The position numbers were made by a program, and so were the translations under genes. A DNA stretch of 64,000 bases, taken from the NCBI GenBank assembly GCA_949126835.1, contig OX421506.1, positions 13,702,784 through 13,766,783 of the forward strand, written 5' to 3'. The notes under the pieces are model-generated. The model was not told where the DNA came from and made no database searches. It saw only the letters and a list, made by a program, of their open reading frames with translations. Of this stretch, positions 1 through 12,096 are shown piece after piece. This DNA is from Anisus vortex. Its lineage: Eukaryota > Mollusca > Gastropoda > Planorbidae. Within the stretch, counting starts at the first letter, position 1. The number at the start of each line of letters is the position of its first letter.

Positions 1-60
1 TTGAACTCGTTTCCTCTAGTAAAGCAACCCCCTAAATTTAGTTACCGTATATTATTTTGT

Positions 61-2745
61 GCTGGACTGACAGGGTAGTGCTTGGCCAACATGGTAGTGT
101 TGGGCTGACATGGTTGTGCTTGGCTGACTTGGTAGTGCTGGGCAGACATGGTAGTGTTGGGCTGACATGGTTGTGCTTGGCTGACTTGGTAGTGCTGGGC
201 AGACATGGTAGTGTTGGGCAGACATGGTTGTGCTTGGCTGGCATGGTAGTGTTGAGCTGATATGGTAATGTTCGGCTGACATGGCTATGCTTGGCTGACA
301 TGGTAGTGCTGGGCAGACACGGTAGTGCTGGGCTGACATGGTAGTGTTGGGCTGGCATGGTAGTGTTGAGTTGATATGGTAATGTTCGGCTGACATGGTA
401 GTGCTGGGCTGACATGGTAGTGCTGGGCTGACATGGTAGTGTTGAGCTGATATTGTAGTGTTCGCTGACATGGTAATGTTCGTCTGACATGGTAATGTTC
501 GGCTGACATGGTAGTGCTGGGCTGACATGGTAGTGCTGGGCTGACATGGTAGTGCTGGGCTGACATGGTAGTGTTGAGCTGATATTGTAGTGTTCGCTGA
601 CATGGTAATGTTCGTCTGACATGGTAATGTTCGGCTGACATGGATGTGCTTGGCTGACATGGTAGTGTTGGGCTGACATGGCAGTGTTGGGCTGACATGG
701 TAGTGTTGGGCTGACATGGTAGTGTTGGGCTGACATGGTAGTGTTGGGCTGACATGGTAGTGTTGGGCTGACATGGTAGTGCTGGGCTGACATGGTAGTG
801 TTTGGCTGACATGGCTGTGCGTAGTGTTGGGCTGACATGGCTGTGCTTGGCTAACATGGCAGTGTTGGGCTGACATGGTTGTGCTTGGCTGACATGGTAG
901 TGCTTGGCTGACATGGTAGTGCTGGGCTGACATGGTAGTGCTCGACTGGGATGGGAGTACTGGGCTCGCATGGTTGTGTTGGGCTGACATGGTAGTGTTT
1001 GCTGACATGGTTGTGCTGGGCTGACATGGTAGTGTTGGGCTGACATAAATAGTGCTGGGCTGGCATGGTTGTGTTGAGCTGACATGGTAGTGTTTGCTGA
1101 CATGGTTGTGCTGGGCTGACATGGTAGTGCTGGGCTGACATGGTAGTGCTGGGCTGACATGCTAGTGTTGGGCTGACATGGCTGTGCTTGGTTAACATGG
1201 CAGTGTTGGTCTGACATGGCAGTGTTGGGCTGACATGGTTGTGCTTGGCTGACATTGTAGTGCTTGGCTGACATGGTAGTGCTGGTCTGACATGATAGTG
1301 CTCGGCTGGGATGGTAGTGCTGGGCTGGCATTGTTATGTAGAGCTGACATGGTAGTGCTGGGTTGGCATGGTTGTGTTGTACTGACATGGTAGTGTGGGG
1401 CTGATACTGATATGGTAGTGTTGGGCTGACATGATAGTGCTCGGCTGGGATGGTAGTACTGGGCTGACATGGTTGTGTTGGGCTGACATGAAAGTGCTGG
1501 ACTGACATGTTAGTGTTCGGCTGACACGCTAGTGTTGGGCTGACTTGGTAGTATTTAGCTGACTTGATAGTGTTGGACTGACATGGTAGTTTGGTAGTGT
1601 TGGGCTGACATGATAGTGTTTGGCTGACATGATAGTGTTTGGGCTGACATGGTAGTGTTGAGCTGACTTGATAGTGTTGGAATGACATGGTAGTCTGGTA
1701 GTGTTTGGGCTGACATGGTAGTGTTGGACTGACATGATAGTGCAGGGCTGACATGGTTGTGTATGGCTGACATGGGAGTGCTGGGCCGACATGGTAGTGC
1801 TGGGCTGACATGGTAGTGCTGTGCTGACATGGCTGTGCGTAGTGTTGGGCTGACATGATAGTGTTTGGGCTGACATGGTAGTGTTGAGCTGACTTAATAG
1901 TGTTGGACTGACTTGGTAGTTTGGTAGTGTTTGGGCTGACATGGTAGTGTTGGACTGACATGGTAGTGCAGGGCTGACATGGTTGTGTATGGCTGACATG
2001 GTTGTGCTTGGCTGACATGGTATTGCTGGGCTGACATGGTAGTGCTGGTCTCACTTGGTAGTGTTGGGCTGACATGGTTGTGCTCGACTAGGATGGTAGT
2101 ACTGGGCTGGCATGGTTGTGCTGAGCTGACATGGTAGTGCTGGGCCTGCATGGTTGTGTTGTGCTGACATGGTAGTGCTGGGCTGACATGGTAGTGCTGG
2201 GTGACATGGTAGTGTGGGGCTGGTATGGTTGTGCTGAGCTGACATGGTAGTGCTGGGCTGGCATGGTAGTGTTGGCCTCTCATGGTAGTGTTGGTATCTC
2301 ATGGTAGTCTTGGCCTATCAAGGTAGTGTTGGCATCTCATGGTAGTGTTGGCATCTCATGGTAGTGTTGTGCTGACATGGTAGTGTTGTGCTGACACGGT
2401 AGTGTTGGGTTGACATGGTAGTGTTGGGCTGACATGATAGTGCTCGGCTGGGCTTGTAGTGCTGGGCTGGCATAAATAGTGTTGGGCTGACATGGTAGTG
2501 TTGGTATCTCATGGTAGTATTGGTCTCTCAAGGTAGTGTGGTCATGGTAGTGTTAAGCTGACACAGTAGTGTTGGGCTGACATGGTAGTGTTGGGCTGAC
2601 TTGGTAGTATTGAGCTGACATGGTAGTGTTGGGCTGACTTGATAGTGTTGGGCTGACTTGATAGTGTTGGGCTGACATGGTAGTTTGGTAGTGTTGGGCT
2701 GACATGATAGTGTTGGGCTGACTTGGTAGTGTTGAGCTTTCCGAA
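61..2745. repeat. 20-bp minisatellite array, about 2.7 kb
   Basis: Over 100 degenerate tandem copies of a 20-bp unit close to GGGCTGACATGGTAGTGTTG, with variants such as GTTGTGCTTGGCTGACATGG and, near the right end, TTGGCATCTCATGGTAGTG. Long open frames run through it on the minus strand (the longest about 285-2075), but they are a by-product: the unit lacks stops on that strand and 20 is not a multiple of 3, so all three minus frames read the same 20-residue peptide in different phases. No splice sites, domain or non-repeat coding flank is seen, so I annotate it as satellite DNA and not as a gene. Confidence 0.95.
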
Positions 2746-3600
2746 GTGTTGCCCCTCTGTGCCCTGGGGAACCGCCATGCCTTTACAGATGGCAGAGGAA
2801 TATTCCAAAGGCTTTTATAATACTACTTTTTTTTGTTTATTCATTTTTGTTTCATGGTGAAAACATTTGACGTCGAGGACTTTGAATTAGTGAAGGGCGA
2901 AGTGGGGGAAAACCATCGCGAGCTTTACATCCCCTTACACAAGTTTAGTTTAAAACAAGAATGGTTTCAACAGAAACACACTGCACTTCAAAATGTGGCC
3001 CACTTTTTTTTGGCGCAAATTTTAAATTCCTAAATTATAAGGTCCGTGTGCACTTCTTATTACTTAAAAATGTAAGTTTAAAATAATAGTCGACTAGTTT
3101 AAAAACAACTGATGATCAACATCATTGATGTTCTGAATGGCTGATGCACTGTAAGTTTAGTTTACTTAGTTTAAAATGTAATCTTCACTTGACCTGTTCT
3201 ATAGAACTATAGAGCAGGATGTTTAGTTGTATGCATTTATTTTAGTGGGGTAGATTAGTTTATGCTTTTAATGAATTGACCTTTATGTATTACTGAAAGT
3301 AACCTATATGATCTTTCATTCCTCTTTTTAAAAACTTTTGGTAAATTCTAGAATATCTTTTGTAACAAATTTAGTGTAGGTTATTTGTTTTCTATGTATT
3401 TGTATTGATTTGTATTGTTTTTTAATGAAGGAAATTATTTCTTACGCACGTTGTTGTTTTTAAATGCTCTTGTATAAGGACCTAGACTCTAATTGTGTAG
3501 TGACGTAAGTTCTCTTTCTCCATGAGAAGAATTAGTGCATGGAATGGAGTGCACGGGAGTGTCAATGTCTGTACATTTCTTTTTCATCAAATCTACACGT
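2746..3600. other. Non-coding flank of the minisatellite
   Basis: AT-rich DNA. A 66-codon open frame on the plus strand (2833-3033) gives no family I recognise and has no convincing start or splice context. It may be a remnant of an unidentified element. Nothing else supported. Confidence 0.5.
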
Positions 3601-3630
3601 TCAAACACCCAAAGAAATGTTTCAGGCAAA

Positions 3631-3770
3631 ATGTACAAGGGCTGTTGTGTAATAAATTACAACAATGCTGCGAAAACAATTGATTATCGTACAAATGAGC
3701 ATGTCAAACTACATGGCTTTTCTGCCCCCGTTAATGATAAACAACGGAAAGTTGTAATCTCATATTACTT
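3631..3770 (+). pseudogene. Degenerate THAP-type zinc-finger relic
   Basis: A plus-strand open frame contains MYKGCCVINYNN near position 3631, followed about 25 residues later by KLHGF and then DKQRKVV. THAP domains (a C2CH DNA-binding zinc finger, common in P-element-type transposases and in host THAP proteins) start with M-x-x-x-C-x2-4-C, then have a conserved H-x-F-P and an R-x-x-W. Here the second cysteine is replaced (Tyr in INYNN), the HxFP is HGFS and the Trp of RxxW is lost (QRKVV). No second part of a transposase follows before the stop near 3805. I read it as an inactivated transposon-derived or THAP gene fragment. Short length keeps this tentative. Confidence 0.4.
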
Positions 3771-3809
3771 AATAATTAGTAGCCTTGCTTTAGTCCAAGC
3801 TTGCTAAGA

Positions 3810-4420
3810 CTAGATTTCAGTAATAAATAAGCCTTTCTCATTTTACTATAGTAGCATCTCTAGTGACCGCTGCCTTGAGTCAAAAGAAAATGGCGGAAGC
3901 CAAGCTTCACTTTTAGTGACTGCTCATATAGGGATTGCGCATTCTGTTATATACCTATTCTGTGGTTTCCAATATTAAATCTTGTGCTCTCACTCTTGTC
4001 TTTATTTGTAACCCAATGCAATGTTCTTTACCAGAGACAAAAACATTTCAAAGTTGTTGTTTGTAACCCAAAGTGTTTGTGACATGAGGCCTTTGTAACC
4101 TGAGGTACCACTATGTAGCCAAATATATATAATCTTTCTCTCATTATAAGCTTACTTATAATTCTTTTTTTTTTTAATATAGTGTGTTACTTTTACTGTT
4201 TTAAATAATTAAAACAATGCCATAAAAAAACAGCAAAGTTTGTCATTATGCTACAGGAGAAATGTAAAAGTATGAAACTGAAAAATTGTATAAAGATTTT
4301 AATAAAATTAAAACAAACATTGAATCAGCATAGATTCGTTGAATGTAAAAATTTCAAAGCACATTAAATGATAAAAAATTGTTATAAAACATAGACTAAA
4401 TAAATAAATAGGCCTATATT

Positions 4421-4453
<33 letters not shown>

Positions 4454-5457
4454 CAATGATAATTACATACCTTGAGCAATATCAAAAATGGTTTTTGTTT
4501 GTAAAAATAATAATCTCTGCCGACCACGTTGCTTGGTCCATAGGACTATTGAAGCAGTCATCACAAGTTTGTGTGTATAAATATAACAATAAATGCAAGA
4601 TCTTGTCAAACACTATTGCAAGGATTCATTATATTTGATGCTACCCCAAAGAATAATACTGAAGTAGGCAAAGTTTTAGTTTTAGGTGTTTGATGGAAGC
4701 TCATTCATATATCTTTAAATGTGGTGAAAAAAAAATCTCTAAAATTGATTAATTATGCCATAAGTTATTCAAAATTACATAATTAATAATTAAGGTAAGA
4801 GAAGTCGTTCTGGAAAACAAATTTTAAAAAAATTACTGTATACAGATTTTTAACAATTTAGCATTGCAAAAGATAAATTAATAATAATTGCAAATGAACT
4901 CATACTAAGTCAATACACAAACTATTAAAGTAATTAATATTGTAAATAATATTTTGTTGACGTCTAAATAATTTTATCTTTACATGACATTTTGCTTGAT
5001 TTTATACAAAACCTGCTTTAAATCACATTTTTAAAAAGTAATTTCTAAAAATAATTTTAGTTTTAAAATTTCACATCTTTAAAGTTAAGGCATTCCACAT
5101 AAAAAATCAATAAGAATCTCAAAAATGACATTGGACCCTTTTTTTTCACATTATTTTGCATTTATTGAAAAATCTGTTTTGCTGACTTCCGTACCAGTTA
5201 GTAGAGTAGCATCACATATGTGTACAGAGTTTTGATAAATAACATTACAACAATGAATTTCCCACATATTTGTACCAATGACTTGTGTACATGTTCAATG
5301 AATACTGGTCGGAAGATTTTTCCCTTATAATCACAAAAGTAATACTTCATAGTAACATTGTTTCAGCTTATTAAAAAGAAAAATAATTTAAAAAAAAAAT
5401 ATTTACTGGGCTTGCCTGCCACTTGTTGTGATTTAGTGTCTAACCCTTTATTTACAC
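3810..5457. other. AT-rich non-coding DNA
   Basis: No open frame of interest. Contains a (TA)n microsatellite at about 4423-4452, homopolymer runs and many short poly-A/poly-T tracts. No RNA gene recognised. Confidence 0.7.
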
Positions 5458-5653
5458 CAGTGGTTTCCAACCTTTTTTAGGCCGCGACCCCTTAATACAG
5501 CTTCTAATGCTGTGGCGACCCCCAAAAATAAAATTAATAACGTCACTACTTTATATTTATATATATATAAACTTTCCGATGGTTTTTGGCAATCCCTGTC
5601 AAATGGTCATTCGACCCCCAAGATGGTCGCGACCCAGAGGTTGGGAACCGCTG
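5458..5653. mobile_element. hAT-type MITE, 196 bp
   Basis: The left end reads CAGTGGTTTCCAACC and the right end is the inverse complement of CAGCGGTTCCCAACC, with GC-rich GGTCGCGACC-type subterminal sequence at both ends. CAG...CTG ends with GGTTCCCAACC are typical of non-autonomous hAT elements. The 8-bp flanks, atttacac (5450-5457) and aactatac (5654-5661), agree at 5 of 8 positions, compatible with an old 8-bp target duplication. No transposase is encoded. Confidence 0.75.
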
Positions 5654-5749
5654 AACTATACAAAAAAGGCAAGTCTCACTAAAATGGAAGGGAATTCTTT
5701 AAAAAAAAAAGCTTTGGCAGACTAAAGACTAAATTCATTTTTTGCATGG

Positions 5750-6335
5750 TAGAATTAGGAATGAGGCACTTATATGAATTATATAGGAATCTATTACTAT
5801 TTGAGCAACCACAAATGTGCAGATTACATTGGAAAAAGAGCTCACGACCCGTCTTGTTTAATATGGAATTATGGAATGCCAGTTTTACCCAAGTGAATAG
5901 GCTAAAGTTTAAAAAAGAGACATCATGTCTACATTGTGACTTCACAGTAAAATACACTGTAAACAAACCTACAAAAATGAAGATACGATTTACATCCATT
6001 TTTTTTTTAAATAGTATTCTTGATTAAAAATAGAAAAACAAATGCGAAAAAGGACTCTTAATATACAAGCCCATCTAAATAATTCTTTCAAAAGCATTAA
6101 AGGATAAAAGAACACAAAGATATACATACAAATCAATTGTTAAAAGAATAAATATATACAGTAATTATATATCAGCCTCAAACAAATATTTTAAAATAGA
6201 TTTTGCATTCTTTTTTTTAGAAACCTGTCTTGTCAATTTGAGATCAAGACTTCCTTCCTTAAGATCAATCTGAAAAAAAAAGTTTAAAAAACATTTAGAG
6301 GTGAATTTTACCTAAAAGTAACCAGTCGGACCAAA
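5750..6335. other. Non-coding spacer
   Basis: Short open frames on both strands (5746-6027 plus, 5999-5679 minus) overlap each other and resemble no family. Poly-T and AT-rich sequence. I see no gene here. Confidence 0.55.
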
Positions 6336-6339
6336 TGGA

Positions 6340-6545
6340 TCCATATAGTAGTGTTTACCAGTTTCTGTGGCCAGCACAATGCCCAGCTGCCTTTACTTTG
6401 CCCCAACTAATGTCAGGTACTCATCAGAGCAGGGTAAACTCATAGAGACCCTCCAGACCTTGAAACAATATGAAGGATTTGAGCCCAGGAACTTTTGTAG
6501 GACAGCCAAACACACTGCCGCTTGACCACCATGCCCAATCTAAGC
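6340..6545 (-). mobile_element. tRNA-derived SINE, reverse orientation, degraded
   Basis: Read on the minus strand, this carries a box-B-like GGGCTCAAATCC, then GAGTTTACCC, then CTGACATTAGTTGGGGC, then a GGCCACAGAAAC block near its end. The same order of blocks occurs in the better SINE copies at 23791-24066 and 55354-55600. The 105-codon minus-strand open frame here is a by-product of the SINE. Confidence 0.7.
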
Positions 6546-6549
6546 TTCT

Positions 6550-7435
6550 CGAAAAAGTGATAAATAGTCCACTTAGTGTTCCCACATTCCAATAATTGTC
6601 TGACAATTTTTTTATTATTTTAAAATGCACTTCTGCTTGTTTGAATTTATAAAAGTTAGGGTTATTCAAATAATAAATTAATGTCTGGTGATGCGAGATA
6701 GCAGATGCCTTGACCAAGAAGGGGTCCCTGGTATCCACTACGAGTGGTTCATCCTTATTTGAGAGTGCCCGCAGATCAATATGTGCTCGAGAGTCAGAAC
6801 AATCAGAACAATGTCAAAATTGAAGGGAAACAGAAGAAAGGGTCGAGCATGTGCTTTAAGGCTGCTTTTCTTTGCAGGGGCATAGAGTGGGTAGCACAAG
6901 TGTGTTTGTTTTCCGAGCCCTAAGAAAGTAATCTCAGTTTGTATTCTCACTCCTGTGAAGTGAGATTATAATTTTATTTGAACAAAACTTGTTTTAAATA
7001 TCCAATCATATGATATTGTAAAGTTCATCATTTAAAATTGTTATTAGAATTCAATAAAAAATTTCAATTAGGGAAAACTAAAATTTTAAATCATGTTAAA
7101 TTAATAATTTATTTTTTTTTATATTTCATTTTAATTTCACCTGTACATTTTTTTAAACAGTAATTTACTATTTACTTTAAATAATTAATACAAATGAAAA
7201 TCAAGAATAAATTCAAAAAGAAATTAAAATACTGGTTTTAAAAATCTTCAAAAATCCAATTTAAGTAATAAAATTCAAATTGTAAAAAAAACGTTTTGTT
7301 TTCAATAATAGTGTAGGCTTCATATTTTACTTTACAACCATTAATAGCCCTACAAATTTATAGGAATTTAAACCCTAAAAAAAAGAACTACTAAATATTA
7401 AAATTTTAATACATATGAAATTAATGTAAATTAGA
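6550..7435. other. AT-rich spacer between SINE and LINE
   Basis: A and T runs, no coding feature. The first ~200 bp are less AT-rich and may be older repeat sequence that I cannot place. Confidence 0.6.
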
Positions 7436-7444
7436 ATTTTAATA

Positions 7445-9400
7445 TTTTTTTATCTTATCTTATCTTATACATTACAGACACTCCTTCTATAAAGAAGATT
7501 ATTGCGTCCTACGCTCATCCGTGGTCCGAGTCTAGTCTTGCATTTTTATTAATGTTTTAAATGATGTTAGATTATTGGTTTTCCTGGTTTGTTCAGGTAA
7601 CTCATTCCATGCCCGAATGTTGCCACTCGGAAAGAAAGAGTACTTATATGCATTTGTTCTCGCGTAAGGGACAAGGAAAGGGTTTTTGTCAATATTTTTA
7701 TCTGAGCTTTGCAACAAGTCGTTATTGTGTTGTATTTCTAAATTAGAGTTTAATGCCTTGTGTATTATTACAACTTTACTCTTTGCCCTTCTGTCCTCTA
7801 GTGTTTCTAGGTTTAGTGATTTTACTAATGGTGTTACTCTTGTTAATTGGGAATATTCACTAGTTATGAACCTTGCAGCTCTTTTTTGAATTTGTTCTAA
7901 TTTTTTAATGTTTTCCTTAGTTGATGGGTCCCATACAGATGCTGCATATTCTAGTATAGGCCTAACTAATGTGAGATAGCATTTTAGTTTTATATTTTTA
8001 TTACATTTGTAAAAGTTCCTTTTTATGAATCCTAATGTTTCGTTTGATTTTTTAATTACTTCACCAATATGAGGTTTCCAAGATAACTTATCATTTATTA
8101 TTACTCCTAGATACTTAGCATTGTTAGTTTGAGTTAATTCTTTACCATGAGTGAAGTAGTTTGCTATTATTTGTTTCTTTTTCTTGGATACCCTTATTAG
8201 TTGGCATTTTTCTCGGTGAAAAGACATACTCCAGTTTGATTCCCATTTTTGTAGTTCATCTAGGTCTTTTTGTAAAAGTTCACTATCTTTTCCTGTATTT
8301 ATTATTCTATAAATTATGCAATCATCGGCAAATAATCTTACTTTTGTTCCTGTGTTGATGCAATTTGGCAGATCATTAATGTAAATTAGAAATAGTAGGG
8401 GCCCTAGAACAGTTCCTTGTGGAACTCCTGAGTTTACTGTTATTGGTGATGACTTAGAGCCATTTATTATCACTGTTTGTTCTCTGCCTATAAGAAAGTC
8501 CTGAATCCACTGATGTAAGGGACCAGAGATGCCAAAATATTTAAGTTTTTTAAGAAGACTAGAATGATGAACTTTATCAAATGCTTTTGAAAAATCTAGT
8601 AATATAGCATCGATTTGGTTATTATCTAATCCCTTAGACAAATCATCTATTAAGCCTATTAATTGAGTCTCACATGATCTATTTTTCCTGAAGCCATGTT
8701 GGTGTGGGCACAGTGCATTTAGTTTGTCTAGATGATTTACTATACTACTATATATTATATGTTCAAGTAATTAACATGTTATGCTTGTTAGGGAAACAGG
8801 TATATAATTAATTTCCGGGGTCAGATTTATCTACCTTTTTGAAAAGGGGGGTTACATTGTCTAATTTCCAATCTTTGGGCACTTTGCCCTGGTTTAGAGA
8901 GGCCTGAAAAGGTATTTTAAAGATTGGAGATATTTCATTAGTTAGTTCTTTAAGCAGTCTTGCTGGTATTTCATCTGGACCAGAAACTTTGTTTACTTTT
9001 AAGTTGGTTAGGAGTTGTTTAATGCCTTTTTCATCTACATTTATATTTCCTATATCTTCTAGTTTGTTTAAATTTATGAAGATTTCTTTGTCACCTGGAT
9101 TTGAAAAAGATGATGCAAAGTGTGTGTTTAGGATATTAGCTTTGGTTTCATTATCATTATAAGTTTCATTGTTTTGGCCTTTTAGTGGAGCTATGCCTGT
9201 AGTGTCCATTTTTCTTGATTTAATGTAGGACCATAAGTTTTTATTATTATCTTTAGAAATTACATTGTTTACATATTCATTCTGCAACTGTCTGCTTAGT
9301 TTCTTAGTTAAATGTTTAGTTTTTAGGTATTTTTTATGTAGTCTAATTGAATTAGTTGCCTTAAACTTTTTGAATAGTATTATAAGTATTATAAAAAGAT
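7445..9400 (-). pseudogene. 5'-truncated non-LTR retrotransposon (CR1/Jockey-like), RT ORF broken
   Basis: Read on the minus strand from about 9360 down to 7532, this encodes the reverse transcriptase half of a LINE. Visible blocks in order: finger region to DNVTPLFKKVDKSDPGN (about 8810), GFRKNRSCETQLIG (about 8690), motif A ILLDFSKAFDKVHH, motif B SGVPQGTVLGPLLF, catalytic FADDC, then the thumb with KYLGVIINDKLSW and the C-terminal ILEYAASVWDP and IQKRAARFI. Lesions: a frameshift beside PGN near 8808, explained by about four extra bases, and an in-frame TAA just after it near 8773. The endonuclease and ORF1 are missing. The 3' end, near 7450, carries tandem TAAGA units on the minus strand in place of a poly-A tail, as in CR1/L2-type elements. 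Related 3' fragment at 53795-54240. Confidence 0.9.
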
Positions 9401-10006
9401 TTTAAAAGTTGAACTAGTTGTTAGAGTATCTCTTCTAACTGTGACTATTATAACTTTACATTATATGGAGGGTTAATTAAATATATTTTATTTTAATTTG
9501 TTGGGTGGGTTCTATTGAGGGAGAGGAATGGTGGGGCTGAGAATTAAATTTCTCTCTTTTCTGTTATGAGATATTTTCTGCAATTTCATTTCAGGCAAGC
9601 TTTTTTTTTATGCTTTTTAAGATACACAAAATGACCATTTATCTATGTATCTATGCCTCTTAGTCTCATAGTTCAATGGACTGAATCTGTATTTATTGTA
9701 GAGGTCTGTTCTGGAAAAAAATACAAACGGTTTCAGGCTCAAAACTTGAACAGTGTGGTGTAAAATAAAATCTTTACTTAAAATTAATATCATGTGTCCT
9801 CTTGGTGGTTGAGGAATTCTATCAAACGTATTTGTTTATGCTATTGACTTTTCTAACTTCATTATTTTAAGGATTCACAGTTCAGCTTATCATACTAATG
9901 TATGCAAATCTTTATCTAGAAAATTTAACTTTTGTACTTAATTAAACAACCTTTTACATTTTCATATCAAAGTATATGTCACTCGATTGTTCTAAAAGTG
10001 CATAAA
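9401..10006. other. Non-coding spacer
   Basis: AT-rich DNA upstream of the LINE truncation point. No open frame or repeat that I recognise. Confidence 0.6.
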
Positions 10007-10387
10007 TTAAATCATTAGGCCTACCATTTCCAACACAAATGGCCTGACTTCACCGGGATTAGTAGTGTTGGTTATCCCTACCATTTTCGTTTGAACATTA
10101 GTATCAACAGAGGAGCAGGGTGTGTTAATTGATGGGGCTGTAGCATCCATTTGACCATGATTGGGAAAATGTTGGTCACCGCAGACAATATTCAGGTCCT
10201 CGCCATGGAAGTCAGCTCCTAATTCCGGAATGTTCACCTGCTGTTCACCATTGGCCCTGGTGGTGGCGTATGCTTCATCAGATTCTCCAGTCTCCGAATC
10301 TGGCACAGGAACAGGTCTTATACGAACATTTAAATCTTGAAATGTTGGCACGTTTACATCGTGGTCGTCGGCCAAATCCCCTACTTC
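10007..10387 (-). CDS. Possible exon of an unknown acidic protein
   Basis: A minus-strand open frame with balanced, non-repetitive amino-acid use, including VNVPTFQDLNVRIRPVPVPD and DSETGESDEAYATT, stands out from its AT-rich surroundings. It has no in-frame ATG near its start: the frame opens after a TAA at about 10390, so it is more likely an internal exon than a complete gene. A possible acceptor is the AG just before GGGGATTTGGCC (phase 0). Possible donors on the minus strand are ATG|GTAGGG and CCG|GTGAAG. The phase would fit the phase-0 donor at 29767, 20 kb upstream, but no other link is seen. Could also be a pseudogene. Function unknown. Confidence 0.4.
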   Translation of the reverse strand, partial: EVGDLADDHDVNVPTFQDLNVRIRPVPVPDSETGESDEAYATTRANGEQQVNIPELGADFHGEDLNIVCGDQHFPNHGQMDATAPSINTPCSSVDTNVQTKMVGITNTTNPGEVRPFVLEMVGLMI

Positions 10388-10389
10388 TT

Positions 10390-12096
10390 ATGTGGCTGCC
10401 ATGATCCACTAATCTCATTACATTTTAACCAGAGCTAGAGCGAGTCGTTTTTCTTCATTTGAGGCAAAATATATCGCACTCGCCTGGGTTACTTAAAAAA
10501 CAAACAACACAACACTCCAGAAAAATTTCTGATTATGATTACATTATGATTATCCTTATTACTGGATCGAGTGGTGTAGATCTTTCTTTTTTTTATATAG
10601 TTAATATTACTTCCTTATGTTTATTTTGTGCTAAAGTGACTTTAACACTTTTTAATTAACGAAGTTTGATCTGCTTTGGAACTGAAATATCCCTTTGTTT
10701 AATAGCACACCATTTCGCCCAGACCCCCACTGTATTTAGTAGACTTTAAGAGATTAATATATTTGTGTTTAGTTTAACACTTTGGATTTTGATAAGTTAA
10801 AATGTAGGCATACATCATATGCTATAAATATAATAAAACGGAAGCCATTAAAAATATTATAAAAACAAAATTGAGCTGCAGTTTGAGGGATAATGTTCTG
10901 ACAATGAATGTTGAAAAAAAAAAATTTAATTTTCTTTCCAGCACAATATAAGAAGAAATAATTCAAATCCGATATAGATTTATAATGATCCACACTGAGC
11001 ATAATAAACACACTCAAAATAAGCTTTGAAATATCAGCAGTATGTGCATTTAGGTAATAAATTGGCTAAGCCTAAAGATGTTCTCATTAATTTAAAGCAT
11101 ATATTATGAATATGATATCTAAGCTGTTGTTTCTAAAACGTTCAGAACTTATACACTTTATGCCAACTTTAGAATTATAAAATCTCCTCCTCCATTGGAC
11201 GCACATTAAATTCTCGAGGGACCAAGTTTAAATCATTGTGTACAACACACAGATACACACGTTACACACCCAGTACGTTTACTTCTGTGTCGAGTATAGC
11301 GACTATATACTCGCGATAACAAAACGCCTGCCATTGTCCTTTACAAAAAATTAAATGTTGCTTAATAATAAAATGAAGTTAAAAAACAACACAAAATCAC
11401 ATACGGCTACTGACTGACTTAGCACATCCTATAAGTGGGGGAGAAACGCGGGTGTTTAGTGTTTATTGATGTTGACGGTGAACATAGCAGTTTTTAAAGT
11501 GGTTTTATTAACACTGGGTCAGTGGTACATTGTATAACTCACTGGTGGGGTAAGACTGACGTAGGCACGTAGGCCTACAGATCTGTTTCGATTTTTTTAA
11601 TTACCAGCTTAAGCCACGATTTTCAAGGACAATTAGATCTTTTTTTCTGGGGGGGGGGGTACCATGCGGGTTTATAGGGCCCTGTTCGGGCGGCTTTCCA
11701 GAAATATGGCTTTTGTCCGGGTTTTCGCCCGTCCGTTCCCGATCTATTGATACATTCTTATTTACTTTTCTCTCTTATATACTATAATGCCGTCAGTGCC
11801 ATATTTAGGATTGTGGGGGCCCTGTTCCCAAATGTATGTGGGGGCCCCCTCGTGGTCTTGCCCCTGCCTTCCACATACCTCAGTAAAGGGCCGCTAATTC
11901 ATGTTACATTCTGAAAAATCATAAATTTTATGATGCGCTTAGCTTGGTTGGACTGGAGCGTTTTAAATAGTAGGAGAATAAATGAATTTTATTTTACATT
12001 TTCAACGAAAGAATTAGGATGTCACTAAAACATTTCTTTTTGGGATGTTTCAATGGAGCATGTGGAACATGCCTAAATACTCCACTGAATGCCTTA
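10390..12096. other. Non-coding AT-rich DNA with short GC-rich patches
   Basis: No coding feature supported; the 82-codon minus-strand frame at 11017-10769 is AT-biased and unlike any protein I know. Patches at 11645-11750 (poly-G then GGGCGG-rich) and 11810-11870 (repeated GGGGGCCC) look like old transposon ends but I cannot pair them. Confidence 0.55.

Noticed and set aside
38..2808. Many long minus-strand open frames in the first 2.8 kb, up to 596 codons
   Set aside because: They are all translations of one stop-free 20-bp minisatellite; no splice signals, domain or non-repeat coding sequence is attached.
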